Shown piece after piece: positions 8,335 to 17,455 of a stretch of 64,000 nucleotides of DNA. How positions within the stretch are numbered: the stretch's first letter is position 1; each line of letters starts with the position of its first letter. The position numbers and the translations under genes are program-made. The notes beneath the pieces are model-generated. The model did not search any database. It was not told the DNA's origin and saw nothing but the letters and a program-made list of their open reading frames with translations. Origin of the DNA: JAUZRW01 sp964549915. GTDB taxonomy: Bacteria; Chloroflexota; Anaerolineae; Aggregatilineales; Phototrophicaceae. The stretch lies in the NCBI GenBank assembly GCA_964549915.1, contig CAZJWX010000002.1:186001-250000 (forward strand), given 5' to 3'.

Positions 8335-9291
8335 TCAGTTTCTGCGTCGGCGCGGCGGCTCCCAATCGACGTATTCCTTGCCACCCATATCCAGCGCCAG
8401 CGAGAGCTTCAGCGAATCATGCGGGCAGATGTTGATGCAAGTCTGGCAGAGCGTGCACTCCGTCGAAAGCACGCGCTCCCCTTCCAGGATGTAATCCTTG
8501 ATGCGGATGTTCATCGGGCACATTTCCACGCAGGCTTCACAGTCCTCACAGTGGCTCGGTTCCCCGTTGATCTTCAGCAGGGAATAGCGGGTGGTCGCCT
8601 TCATCGGCACAGCAATCGGGCACAGGTATTTGCAGAAGGCGCGGTTGTCCTTCAGCCAGTAGGCCATGCCTACACCCACCACATAATAGAGCGCCAGCCC
8701 GATCAAAAACCACTGCATCCCGCCGTTGCCCAGTGCACCATCGCGATAGTCGAAGGCAAACCACAGCACCAGCACCAGCCCCAGGCTGCCGAAAAAGTGC
8801 AGGTAACGGATCAGTCCCCAGCGCCCCGGCTTGCGATAGCGGCTGTACGGATAGGGCAGGAAGTCGAAGATCATCGAGAACCAGCAGGCCCACCCGCACC
8901 AGATGCGCCCGATAACCAGCGGGCCAACGATCTTCGCCAGCGCGTAATGCAGGATGATGTAGCCCGATAGCAGTAGCACGCCGAAGAATAGCCCTTCGAT
9001 CTGCATATTGCCATGATCGGAGAAAATCGCGGCGACCAGCAGCAGACTACCCACCATCAGATGCACCACACGCTGCGCCAGTGGACGCTTGCGGTCTGGC
9101 AGGGCAATATACAGGCCAATACCCAGGCCGACCAGCACGCCGATATAGGCCAGGAACAGTGAGAGCAAGACATCGCCACGCATGAGCCATTGTGCCAGGG
9201 CAATTCCCCAGAGCAGCAGCATGATACTCACGGTAACGACCAGAACTTTCGGCTGGAAAACCTTGTCTTGCGCTTTGACTACTGCTGCCAT
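8335..9291 (-). CDS. Polytopic membrane 4Fe-4S ferredoxin (NapH/NosR-like)
   Basis: The 318-residue protein has several membrane segments, a CGWACW motif and CKYLCP in the membrane domain. Two 4Fe-4S cluster motifs follow at the C-terminus (CEDCEACVEMCP and CTLCQTCINICP). This layout matches the NapH/NosR/RdxA group of electron-transfer proteins. The frame begins at 9315, but the ATG at 9291 is preceded by GGGAGGAAG, a strong ribosome site. Its redox partner is not evident nearby, and its presence in the trp run is unexplained. Confidence 0.85.
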   Translation of the reverse strand: MAAVVKAQDKVFQPKVLVVTVSIMLLLWGIALAQWLMRGDVLLSLFLAYIGVLVGLGIGLYIALPDRKRPLAQRVVHLMVGSLLLVAAIFSDHGNMQIEGLFFGVLLLSGYIILHYALAKIVGPLVIGRIWCGWACWFSMIFDFLPYPYSRYRKPGRWGLIRYLHFFGSLGLVLVLWFAFDYRDGALGNGGMQWFLIGLALYYVVGVGMAYWLKDNRAFCKYLCPIAVPMKATTRYSLLKINGEPSHCEDCEACVEMCPMNIRIKDYILEGERVLSTECTLCQTCINICPHDSLKLSLALDMGGKEYVDWEPPRRRRN

Positions 9292-9396
9292 GACTTCCTC
9301 CCGGATGCCCATCACTTGACTTCACCAGGCCATACGATGGCGTAACCCACGCGGGTACCCGTTTCATTCCATATCGGGAGATTCCTCATGGTTGAA

Positions 9397-10053
9397 TCAG
9401 GCGTTGTGGGCAGCGGCGATGAATTCCCGTACTTTCGCAGCATCCTTCACGCCTGGTGTGCCGGCTTCGACACCGCTGGCGACATCGACTCCCCAGGGGC
9501 GAATCGCCGCGACTCGTTCCGCGACGTTTTCAGGCGTCAGGCCGCCTGCCAGCATCAGGCGCGGAATCCGCTCCTTCACACCCAGGGCAACTTCCGTGCT
9601 GGCCTGCTCTCCTGTACCACCGAATAACTTCGGATGGTAGGCATCCAGTAGCAGCGAAGGAGCGCGTTCATCACCTGGCAGATGCTGGCTGAAGTACTCG
9701 ACATCCTCCAGCGCCATCGCCTGATTCATCGGACGAATCGCCTTGAAGGCAATCCCACGCAGTTCGATGAGCATATCATCGGTCTCATCACCGCTCAATT
9801 GGGCGAAATCCAGCCCCACCTGGTTGGTGATGCGCGAAATCTCGCTGACCGTCGTATTGACGAAAACCCCCACCAGCATCGGGCAATCCGGCCCTAGTTC
9901 GGCACGCAACATATCACAAATCGCGGTTGCCGCTTCCGGCGCGATGTAGCGCGGACTCTGTGGATAGAAGTTGAAACCCAACAAATCTGCCCCCGCCTCC
10001 ACCGCCATCACAGCATCTTCCAGCGTGGTCAGCCCACAAATCTTGACTTTCAC
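9397..10053 (-). CDS. trpF: Phosphoribosylanthranilate isomerase
   Basis: Amadori rearrangement of phosphoribosylanthranilate, the third step of tryptophan synthesis. The 218-residue TIM barrel begins with KVKICGLT, containing the catalytic Cys, and has a catalytic Asp in LLLDAY and the phosphate site LAGGLTPENV. Start is GTG with GGGAG upstream. It lies four bases after trpC, so the two are coupled. Confidence 0.95.
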   Translation of the reverse strand: MKVKICGLTTLEDAVMAVEAGADLLGFNFYPQSPRYIAPEAATAICDMLRAELGPDCPMLVGVFVNTTVSEISRITNQVGLDFAQLSGDETDDMLIELRGIAFKAIRPMNQAMALEDVEYFSQHLPGDERAPSLLLDAYHPKLFGGTGEQASTEVALGVKERIPRLMLAGGLTPENVAERVAAIRPWGVDVASGVEAGTPGVKDAAKVREFIAAAHNA

Positions 10054-10057
10054 CGCC

Positions 10058-10864
10058 TCACTCCCTCGGCTGGCGGCTGAAGGAGCGCACCGCGGCAGCG
10101 GTATCCTCAGCCGTCACCAACCCTTCCCCAATCAACACCGCATGTGCGCCGACCTGCCCCATCAAGGCCACATCGGCGGCGTTCTTCAGGCCACTCTCGG
10201 CGACCAACGTCACACCTTCCGGGACTTGTGCGGCGAGTTTCTCTGTCGTCGCCAGATCCACATCGAAGGATTTCAAATCCCGATTGTTGATGCCAATCAA
10301 GCGGGCGTCGATTTTCAGTGCACGTTCGAGTTCTGCTTCATCATGCACTTCGACGAGCGCCGCCATGCGCAGTTCCGTGATGAGCGCATGCAGTTCAGCA
10401 AGCTGTGCATCGGAAAGCGCCGCTACGATCAGCAACACGGCGTCCGCACGCGCCACCCGAGCCTCGTAGACCTGGTAGGGATCAATGATGAAATCCTTGC
10501 GCAAGACCGGAAGTTCACTCTCCTTCTTGACATCAACCAGGTATTGCAGATGCCCCTGGAAGAAGTCTTCGTCGGTCAGCACGCTGATGCATGCTGCGCC
10601 ATTTTCGGCATACGTGCGAGCGAGAGCAAGGGGGTCGAAGTCTTCGACCAATACGCCCTTGCTCGGCGACGCTTTCTTCACTTCGGCGATCAAAGCGACA
10701 GTTTCGCGGTGGAGTGCTTCGATGAATCGTTTGGGCTTGGATACACGGAAAGCCATCTCTTCGAGAGTCGGCTGCGGCACTCGTCCACGCCGTTCTTCAA
10801 TCTCTTCGACTTTCCGCGCCAGGATGCGATCCAGGATCGTATCCGTCTTCACATATCGGTTCAT
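10058..10864 (-). CDS. trpC: Indole-3-glycerol phosphate synthase
   Basis: Ring closure and decarboxylation of the TrpF product. The 268-residue protein contains IAEVKKASPSKG with the substrate-binding lysine, LRKDF with the catalytic lysine, GINNRDL and VAESG, all diagnostic. The start codon overlaps the trpD stop by four bases. It is separate from trpF rather than fused as in enterobacteria. Confidence 0.96.
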   Translation of the reverse strand: MNRYVKTDTILDRILARKVEEIEERRGRVPQPTLEEMAFRVSKPKRFIEALHRETVALIAEVKKASPSKGVLVEDFDPLALARTYAENGAACISVLTDEDFFQGHLQYLVDVKKESELPVLRKDFIIDPYQVYEARVARADAVLLIVAALSDAQLAELHALITELRMAALVEVHDEAELERALKIDARLIGINNRDLKSFDVDLATTEKLAAQVPEGVTLVAESGLKNAADVALMGQVGAHAVLIGEGLVTAEDTAAAVRSFSRQPRE

Positions 10865-11910
10865 GCGAAACTCTGGCTCTTTTCTATCAAGGCGTTCAAT
10901 TTCCCCAGTGCAGCGCCGCTGTCGATGGTCTCGCGTGCCAGCGAAATGCCACCCGGCAGATCATCAGCCTTGCCCGCCGTCCACAGCGCCGCGCCTGCGT
11001 TCAGCAATACAATATCACGTTTTGCACCCTGGATGCTGCCATCCAGCACCCCGCGCAGGATTGCGGCGTTGTCTTCTGGTTCGCCACCCCGCAGTTCAGT
11101 GATGCTCGACCCCTCGAAACCCAGTTCTTGCGGATCGAGTTCGTAGGTCGTGATGCTGCCATCCTCGTGAAGCTGCGTCACGCGGTTCGGCCCTGTGATG
11201 GTCAACTCATCCATGCCGCCATAGCCGTTGACGACCAGCGCCGACTTACTGCCCAGGTTCTTCAACACATGGGCGAGCAGGTCGGTGAGGTCGCCTGCGA
11301 AGACCCCCATCAACTGCCGCGTCGCGCCTGCGGGGTTGGTCAGCGGGCCGAGGATGTTGAAGATGGTGCGGATTTGCATCTGGCGGCGTGGGCCGATGGC
11401 GTACTTCATCGCCGGGTGCAGTTTGACCGCGAAGAGAAAGCCAATGCCCACTTCATCCACGCATTCGCCGACCTGTTGCGGGGTCAAATCGAGGTTTACA
11501 CCCAGCGCACCCAGTACATCGGCACTGCCGGATTTGCTGGTTGCGGCGCGGTTGCCATGTTTGGCGACGGGAATCCCCGCCCCGGCTGCCACAAAAGCAA
11601 CCGTCGTGCTGATGTTGAACGTGCCGGATTTGTCCCCCCCTGTGCCACAGGTATCCAGCAAATCGCCATTGAACTTCGTGGGAACGTTGGTGGCCTTGGT
11701 GCGCATCGCACGGGCGCTCCCGGTGATCTCTTCGGGCGTCTCCCCCTTCATGCGCAGTGCCATCAGGTAGGCACCAATCTGGGCTTCGGTGGCTTCCCCA
11801 CCCATGATCTGTTCCATCACATCTTCGGCTTCATCTTCCTGCAAATGTCCGAAGCGGCTGAGCAGGTCAATCGCCCGCTGGATGGTCATCTTCTCGGTTT
11901 CGGCTGTCAT
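10861..11910 (-). CDS. trpD: Anthranilate phosphoribosyltransferase
   Basis: Transfers phosphoribose from PRPP to anthranilate. The 349-residue protein has the PRPP-binding DTCGTGGDKSGTFNIST motif at about residues 80-96 and KHGNRAATS with the anthranilate-site residues. It begins four bases after the HNH gene stop; GGGAAGAA is the ribosome site. A second ATG seven codons on is possible but less well supported. Confidence 0.96.
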   Translation of the reverse strand: MTAETEKMTIQRAIDLLSRFGHLQEDEAEDVMEQIMGGEATEAQIGAYLMALRMKGETPEEITGSARAMRTKATNVPTKFNGDLLDTCGTGGDKSGTFNISTTVAFVAAGAGIPVAKHGNRAATSKSGSADVLGALGVNLDLTPQQVGECVDEVGIGFLFAVKLHPAMKYAIGPRRQMQIRTIFNILGPLTNPAGATRQLMGVFAGDLTDLLAHVLKNLGSKSALVVNGYGGMDELTITGPNRVTQLHEDGSITTYELDPQELGFEGSSITELRGGEPEDNAAILRGVLDGSIQGAKRDIVLLNAGAALWTAGKADDLPGGISLARETIDSGAALGKLNALIEKSQSFA

Positions 11911-11914
11911 GTCG

Positions 11915-12817
11915 CTATTCTTCCCGTTGGTTCATCATGGCTCTGAGTTCGTCCACGCTGTACGGTGGCGTGCGCGTATGGGCAGCGCGGTGGCAGTTCG
12001 CGCAGAGCATCACCACTGCCTCGGTCGTATTCCGGGTCTCGTCATCGAGGCTGGCGATTGGCTCCGTATGATGTGCCTCGATGTAGTCAATGCCGTAGGC
12101 GTTGTCGAAGTCGAAACCACAAACCTCACAGAATAAGCGTCCTTCGTGCAAGGTGCGGAATCTGGCCTTGGCTTCGCTCACCAATCGGCGGCTGCGCTGG
12201 CGTTGTTTCACCGTTCGCAGTACCGTGCGCCCTTCCGCATAGGCTTCGTCGTCCTCGTAAAATTCGAGGAAATCCTGCACGTTCTGCGGCGAATACGCAT
12301 CGTTGTACCAGACATCATCCAGCAATTGCGCGGATTGCGTCGTAAGCTGTCGCAGCGCCGTGAGTTGATTGGCATCCACGCGCCCTTCGATCACATCCAG
12401 CATCTCCGAGACACGGCTGTTGAACCGCAGCTTATCGGCCAGGTGCGTGATCTCGATCTCGCGCATGGGTTCAATCGTGTACTTGTTGCTGATCGCGTAC
12501 CAGTCCGCGTCCTGCCACTCTTCCGGCTGCGGATCGACCAATTCCTGCGCGATAGCGGTATCATCGACGACGAATTCCACTTTGAGCCGCCCCAGCAAAT
12601 ACAGGCAGTGCTGATGCACCGTGATGATCCACAGCACATCCCCCGGATTCACGCGCTTGAGGTAATTGCTGGCAGCGTAGGCCGTGTTAAAGTGCAGCCT
12701 GACTTCGGGGCGCAATTCGGGGGGCACCTTCCAGTAGAGCAGGTAATGCGCTACGGCGAAGTACCCTGGCTCATTCGGTTCTGGAAGAACGTCTTCCGGC
12801 TGATAATGCCAGCCCAT
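11915..12817 (-). CDS. HNH endonuclease with an EVE/PUA-like N-terminus, inside the trp operon
   Basis: The last 90 residues form an HNH nuclease: a CEVC zinc knuckle, the catalytic EAHHTEP and a CANCHRAAH segment. The first 150 residues resemble an EVE/PUA-type module (pattern GDVLWIITVHQHCLYLLGRL), a fold used in modified-base recognition by restriction proteins; this similarity is weak. The start is uncertain. The frame opens with a TTG at 12835, and ATGs at 12823 and 12817 follow; the last has GGCGG at proper spacing. It lies between trpS and trpD with 26 and 4 base gaps, so it is cotranscribed. No methyltransferase is next to it. Confidence 0.8.
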   Translation of the reverse strand: MGWHYQPEDVLPEPNEPGYFAVAHYLLYWKVPPELRPEVRLHFNTAYAASNYLKRVNPGDVLWIITVHQHCLYLLGRLKVEFVVDDTAIAQELVDPQPEEWQDADWYAISNKYTIEPMREIEITHLADKLRFNSRVSEMLDVIEGRVDANQLTALRQLTTQSAQLLDDVWYNDAYSPQNVQDFLEFYEDDEAYAEGRTVLRTVKQRQRSRRLVSEAKARFRTLHEGRLFCEVCGFDFDNAYGIDYIEAHHTEPIASLDDETRNTTEAVVMLCANCHRAAHTRTPPYSVDELRAMMNQREE

Positions 12818-12843
12818 GTTCATCCGCCGATTCAAACTTTGTG

Positions 12844-13875
12844 CTAATCGATCCCTATTTTAGCACGAACCTTCTTCAACAAACGCTGCGCATACTTGCG
12901 GGCACGTTCTGCTCCCTGGTTCAGAATGGCGTCAATTTGCGACTTATCCGCCATCAATTCGTTGTAGCGCTCACGCGGTTCGCGGAAGGTCTCTTCAAGC
13001 AGTTCATAGAGTTCCTGCTTCAGGTCACCATAGCCATAGCCGCCTTCGGTATATTTCTTGCGATTCTCGGCGATCATCTCCGGCGTGGCGAAGTGCTTGT
13101 AGATGTTGAAGATATTGTTCGTATCCGGGTCTTTCGGCTCTTCGGGCGTGCGACTGTCGGTGACGATGCGCATCACCTGCTTGCGAAGCTGCTTGGGCGC
13201 GGCGAAGAGTTCGATGGTGTTACCGTAACTCTTGCTCATCTTGCGACCATCCAACCCAGGCACGGTGGCGACCTCATCCAGGATCAAGCCTTCGGGCACG
13301 GTGAGCACATTGCCATAGTGATAGTTGAAGGCATTGGCGATGTCGCGTGCAATTTCGATGTGCTGCTTCTGATCCTGCCCAACCGGGACGACCTGCGTGT
13401 TGAACATGATAATATCTGCGGACATCAGCACCGGGTAGTTGTACAACCCCATGTTCACACCATCATCTGGGTCATCACCTTCTTCCACATTGCGATCCAC
13501 CGCTGCCTTGTAGGCATGGGCGCGGTTCATCCAGCCCTTGCCCGCAAAGCAGGAGAGAACCCAGGTGAGTTCGAAGATTTCCGGGATGTCACTCTGGCGG
13601 TAGAACACGACTTCGTCGGGGTCGAGTCCCAGGGCGAGCCAGGTTGCCGCGACTTCGTAGGTAAACTGCTTCATTTCCTTCTTGTCGCGAATCGTCGTCA
13701 GGCCGTGATAGTCGGCGATGAAGTAGTACGCCTGATATTCCTCCGCCAGCTTCAGCGCAGGTTTGATTGCCCCCAGGTAATTGCCGATGTGCGGCGTTCC
13801 GGTCGGCTTGATGCCCGTGAGCGAGATCTTCTTCGTCTTGGTTTGCTGGTCTTGCGTTTGCGTCGGTGCAGTCAT
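12844..13875 (-). CDS. trpS: Tryptophanyl-tRNA synthetase
   Basis: Charges tRNA-Trp. The 343-residue class I synthetase has the HIGH-equivalent TPHIGNYLG, the KMSKS motif as KMSKSYGN, and a conserved GKGWMNRAHAYK segment seen in one TrpRS subgroup. The ATG has GAGG five bases upstream, behind two tandem AAGGTAAC copies. It is embedded in the trp operon, so charging and synthesis would rise together under the T-box that senses uncharged tRNA-Trp. Confidence 0.95.
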   Translation of the reverse strand: MTAPTQTQDQQTKTKKISLTGIKPTGTPHIGNYLGAIKPALKLAEEYQAYYFIADYHGLTTIRDKKEMKQFTYEVAATWLALGLDPDEVVFYRQSDIPEIFELTWVLSCFAGKGWMNRAHAYKAAVDRNVEEGDDPDDGVNMGLYNYPVLMSADIIMFNTQVVPVGQDQKQHIEIARDIANAFNYHYGNVLTVPEGLILDEVATVPGLDGRKMSKSYGNTIELFAAPKQLRKQVMRIVTDSRTPEEPKDPDTNNIFNIYKHFATPEMIAENRKKYTEGGYGYGDLKQELYELLEETFREPRERYNELMADKSQIDAILNQGAERARKYAQRLLKKVRAKIGID

Positions 13876-13961
13876 GAATACCTCGTTACCTTGTTACCTT
13901 GTCAACAGTATGGACTGTGAGAAACGATTGGTTCTGCCCTTATCTCCGCGCTCTGCTCTAT

Positions 13962-13989
13962 GTAGGGACGATTCATGGATCGTCCCTAC
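13962..13989. repeat. Palindromic intergenic repeat, copy 2
   Basis: A near-perfect 28-base palindrome, GTAGGGACGATTC with its mirror arm, lies in the 182-base gap between trpG and trpS. It could form a hairpin in the operon transcript. No T-run follows, so it is not an obvious terminator. Confidence 0.7.
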
Positions 13990-14057
13990 AAAATGCATTG
14001 CGCTGGTGCGGCGTCTGTGGATTTCAATGATCGACGCCCCCACGGAATGGCTCGTGC

Positions 14058-14642
14058 CTACCCCTGTACCGGAGCAAAATCCATCTCCAGGAAATTTTGC
14101 AGCATCTTCATGCCATCTTCCGTGAGGATGCTTTCGGGATGAAATTGCACGCCAATTACAGGATGCTGCTTGTGACGCACGCCCATGATCTCGCCCGTTT
14201 CGGCACGGGCAATCACATCCAGGCTCTCTGGCAGCGACGCTTCCTGCACAATCAAGCTGTGGTAGCGGGTCGCCACGAAAGGATCTGGAATACCAGCGAA
14301 GAGTGGGTCACCATAGTGGCAGACTCGGCTGGTCTTGCCGTGCATCAACTGCGGCGCGTGCGAGACGACCCCGCCGTAAACTTCGCCGATGCACTGATGC
14401 CCCAGGCAAACGCCCAGGATGGGCACGGTCTGCCCCAATTCGCGAATGACTTCGCCGGAGATCCCCGCATCCTTCGGGAATCCTGGCCCCGGTGAGATCA
14501 CGATGCGCTCCGGGTTCAGCAGGCGAATTTCATCGAGCGTGATCTGATCGTTGCGCACGACATGAATCTCCGCCCCCAGTTCACCCAATTCCTGCACGAT
14601 GTTGTAGGTAAAGCTGTCGTAATTGTCGATTACCAGGATCAT
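14058..14642 (-). CDS. trpG: Anthranilate synthase glutamine amidotransferase subunit
   Basis: Provides ammonia from glutamine to TrpE. The 194-residue class I amidotransferase has the nucleophile in GVCLGHQC and the His-Glu pair in FHPES. The N-terminal DNYDSFTYN is typical of TrpG/PabA; PabA activity in folate synthesis is also possible. Start ATG at 14642 has AGGG upstream; another ATG at 14663 directly follows the preceding stop. Confidence 0.95.
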   Translation of the reverse strand: MILVIDNYDSFTYNIVQELGELGAEIHVVRNDQITLDEIRLLNPERIVISPGPGFPKDAGISGEVIRELGQTVPILGVCLGHQCIGEVYGGVVSHAPQLMHGKTSRVCHYGDPLFAGIPDPFVATRYHSLIVQEASLPESLDVIARAETGEIMGVRHKQHPVIGVQFHPESILTEDGMKMLQNFLEMDFAPVQG

Positions 14643-14663
14643 GGCAGCCCTCTGTCCTCTCAT

Positions 14664-15305
14664 TCAGCTTTCGACTTCCGGGAAGGACATGGACGGCATC
14701 CCTTCCAGGTGTGTGACATCATCCAATTGCGAAAGGCTCCAGACATTGCCCTCTTCGTGCACCAGCGTCGTCACCGACATATTGCGGAAATTGATCGTAT
14801 ACGGATCACAGTCCGGAACGAGATCCGCCAGCAGCAAGCGCAGTGCCGTCGCGTGCGAGATGATGCCGATGATCTCCCCCCCGCGCAGAATGATGTCCTC
14901 AAAGGCTGCACGCACGCGCTCGGTCACCTGCTTGCGCGATTCACCGCCTGGAATCTGGAACCCATTGGGATCAGCCTGCATCCGCGCGTAGCTATCCGGA
15001 TACCAGGACTGAATTTCGGAGAGCGTCAAACCCTGCCATTCCCCCATGTGGCGTTCGCGCAAGCGCGGATCATAACGCGGCTGCAACCCACAGGCAGCGG
15101 CGATAATATCTGCCGTATCTTTGGCGCGGCGCAGGTCGCTGCTATAAATCGCCTTGAAGCCCAACGGACGCACGAATTGCGCCAACCGCTGCACCTGGAC
15201 GCGCCCCTGCTCATTCAGCGGCACTTCGACATGTCCCTGCCAGCGCCCAATCTTGTTCCATTCGGTCTCACCCGGTCGCATGAAGACCACTCGTTTGACT
15301 GCCAT
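14664..15305 (-). CDS. Histidine-phosphatase-fold protein lacking the nucleophilic His
   Basis: The 213-residue protein has the phosphoglycerate mutase/phosphatase fold. The usual RHGET is RPGETEWN at residues 10-17, so the phospho-accepting His is Pro. The other landmarks are intact: a GRWQGH segment, SSDLRRAKDTA, ERHMGEWQG and the second-His loop IISHATALR. The codon reads CCG clearly. A phosphatase or mutase working through phospho-His should therefore be inactive; a binding or altered catalytic role is possible. It sits between trpE and trpG with short gaps, splitting the anthranilate synthase pair. Confidence 0.85.
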   Translation of the reverse strand: MAVKRVVFMRPGETEWNKIGRWQGHVEVPLNEQGRVQVQRLAQFVRPLGFKAIYSSDLRRAKDTADIIAAACGLQPRYDPRLRERHMGEWQGLTLSEIQSWYPDSYARMQADPNGFQIPGGESRKQVTERVRAAFEDIILRGGEIIGIISHATALRLLLADLVPDCDPYTINFRNMSVTTLVHEEGNVWSLSQLDDVTHLEGMPSMSFPEVES

Positions 15306-15348
15306 CGAATAACCTACCTTTCTACAAGAATGTACTTTTTCGTCTTCG

Positions 15349-16863
15349 TCACATCAGGCCGTTTTCGGCGTAGCGGATCGCCTCTGCAACCGCGCGCGCC
15401 TTATTCTGCGATTCGATGTGTTCGCTCGTCGGGTCACTATCCGCGACGATGCCCGCCCCAGCCTGAACGTAGACACGGTCTCCCTTCATGAGCATCGCAC
15501 GGATGGTGATGCACATATCCATAGACCCATCATAGCTGAAGTATCCAACAGCTCCACCATAGGGGCCACGGCGGATGCCTTCCAGTTCCTCGATGATCTC
15601 CATCGCGCGGACTTTGGGAGCACCGCTGAGCGTACCCGCCGGGAAAGTCGCACGAACCAGATCGAAGGCATCCATATCCGGTCGCAGCACGCCTTCAACC
15701 TGGCTGACGATGTGCATCACGTGGGAATAGCGCTCGACGAACATCATCTGTGGCACGCGCACCGTGCCGTATTCGCAGACACGCCCCAGGTCATTGCGCC
15801 CCAGGTCAACCAGCATGACGTGTTCGGCACGCTCTTTGGGATCATGCAGCAGTTCATCGGCGAGCGCGTCATCCTCTTCGTGCGTCTTACCGCGTGGGCG
15901 TGTGCCTGCGATGGGACGAGTGCTGGCGACGCCATCTTCATAGCGCACCATCATCTCCGGTGAAGCGCCCAGCAGCGTGAATTCATCGTCGAATTGCAGC
16001 AAGAACATGTAGGGCGAGGGGTTCAACGCACGCAGTGCACGGTAAATCATCAACGGTGAGACATCGGTGCGGCGGCTGAAACGCTGTGACAGCACAATCT
16101 GGAAAGCGTCCCCATCGGTGATGTACTGCTTGGCATGGCGCACATTCTCCTCAAATTTCGCCTGGGGGATATTGGATTGCATCTCTTCGTCCGAAGGCTG
16201 TGGATCGTATCCCAGTTCCGGCAACGGATTTCCCAGTGCGACGACAGTCTGGTCAATGCGGCGGATGGCGTCTTTGTAGGCGGCGTCGGGATCACCCTGG
16301 TTGTGTGCATTCGCCAGCACAATCAGTTGATGCTTGGCATGGTCGAAGATCACCAGCGTATCCGGAAAGATGAAGGCGGCATCTGGCACCTTCAATTCGT
16401 CCTGCGCCGTTTGCGGCAACCGCTCGAAATAGCGTACAACGTCATAGCTCAGGTAGCCGACTGCGCCACCGACGAAACGCGGCAGCCCTGGAACCTGCAC
16501 AGGCTGGTACTTCGCCATCTCCGCCTTGACGGTGTGCAGGGGGTCTTCGCCCTGCGCCAGCGGACGTTCAATAGTTTCGGCACCAAATGTGCGCGTGAGC
16601 GTGTTGTTCTGTACGAGGATCATCCCACGTGGATTCACCCCCAGGAATGAATAGCGCCCAACTTGCTCCCCCCCTTCGACACTTTCCAGCAAGAAGGCTG
16701 GTTGCCCCGCCTGCCGCAGCTTCAAGTACACCGAAACGGGTGTTTCCAGGTCTGCCAGCAGCGTACGATAGACCGGAACCAGATCGCCGTGCTGAAAGTA
16801 TTCCAGCACCTGCTGGCGCTTCGGACGGATGTCGGTTCTCTCCCGTGATCGTGCCGTCGTCAT
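15349..16863 (-). CDS. trpE: Anthranilate synthase component I
   Basis: Converts chorismate to anthranilate with TrpG. The 504-residue protein carries the tryptophan-binding LLES motif at residues 58-61, implying feedback inhibition. The C-terminal chorismate-binding domain includes IAGTRPRGKT, LVDLGRNDLGR and TFPAGTLSGAPKVRAM. The frame extends upstream to 16986, but that part is the T-box leader; the ATG at 16863 has AGAGGA upstream and gives family length. It is the first gene of the operon. Confidence 0.97.
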   Translation of the reverse strand: MTTARSRERTDIRPKRQQVLEYFQHGDLVPVYRTLLADLETPVSVYLKLRQAGQPAFLLESVEGGEQVGRYSFLGVNPRGMILVQNNTLTRTFGAETIERPLAQGEDPLHTVKAEMAKYQPVQVPGLPRFVGGAVGYLSYDVVRYFERLPQTAQDELKVPDAAFIFPDTLVIFDHAKHQLIVLANAHNQGDPDAAYKDAIRRIDQTVVALGNPLPELGYDPQPSDEEMQSNIPQAKFEENVRHAKQYITDGDAFQIVLSQRFSRRTDVSPLMIYRALRALNPSPYMFLLQFDDEFTLLGASPEMMVRYEDGVASTRPIAGTRPRGKTHEEDDALADELLHDPKERAEHVMLVDLGRNDLGRVCEYGTVRVPQMMFVERYSHVMHIVSQVEGVLRPDMDAFDLVRATFPAGTLSGAPKVRAMEIIEELEGIRRGPYGGAVGYFSYDGSMDMCITIRAMLMKGDRVYVQAGAGIVADSDPTSEHIESQNKARAVAEAIRYAENGLM

Positions 16864-16899
16864 TGTCGCTGTCCTCTCTCCCACCATGTCACCAGAATC

Positions 16900-17205
16900 A
16901 AAAAGCCCCTCACATCCTCGAATCAAGGACGAGAGGGACTCCCGCGGTGCCACCTTGGTTCCCCGACAGAGTCGCTGCCGGGGCACTCTGCGCGTACAGG
17001 CTTGCTTACAGGCCGATACGCTGCGCTCTGATTACGGTGCGCTTTCCGTCGCAAGCTACTGATTGGTTGGTTCGCCTGCGCAGCTCCCTGGCCCATTCTC
17101 TGCCGTTGTGCACATTGCCCTTCCAGCCGATGGGGCAACTCTCTGGTACGCCAGCACAGCAGATACTCTTCCAGTTCAACGCTTTTATCTGCTATTCAAT
17201 TGATC
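16900..17205 (-). promoter_or_regulatory. Tryptophan T-box leader of the trp operon
   Basis: On the minus strand the leader contains the T-box core AAGGTGGCACCGCGGG (16941-16956), which pairs with the acceptor end of uncharged tRNA. A terminator follows: arms 16926-16938 and 16906-16918, then five T (16900-16904). Upstream are the stem I landmarks AGAGAG and GGCTGGAAG. The likely specifier loop reads GAATGGG with the Trp codon TGG at 17093-17095. Uncharged tRNA-Trp should block the terminator and switch on trpE and downstream genes. The core is unmistakable; the specifier placement is by inspection. Confidence 0.93.
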
Positions 17206-17211
17206 GCCAAC

Positions 17212-17240
17212 AAGATACCGTCTCTGCAATGGCTTGTCAA
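17212..17240 (-). promoter_or_regulatory. Promoter of the trp operon
   Basis: On the minus strand TTGACA (17235-17240) and TATCTT (17212-17217) are separated by exactly 17 bases, directly upstream of the T-box leader. This is a near-consensus housekeeping sigma promoter. Confidence 0.8.
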
Positions 17241-17384
17241 GAACCGAACACGGCAACTTGGCAGGGAGCAGCGTCAGCGGTGAGCCATTTGCCGCTCATG
17301 AGCAACACGTACCCGGAACGCCAAAAACGTACAAAATCATTTGGGAAAGTGGTGACGAAACCGTCCAATGGACGCAAAATGCGC

Positions 17385-17390
17385 TATAAT
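17385..17390 (+). promoter_or_regulatory. Candidate -10 box for polX
   Basis: A perfect TATAAT lies 66 bases before the polX start. No good -35 box is seen at 16-18 bases upstream. Confidence 0.45.
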
Positions 17391-17455
17391 ATACTGCACA
17401 GGCGTTCTAGGATTCAGTATTGGTTTTTGGCTCAAATGCAGAGGAGTGAATCAGC

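Noticed and set aside
12841..13920. Plus-strand open frame of 359 codons
   Set aside because: Antisense to trpS, which has clear synthetase motifs.
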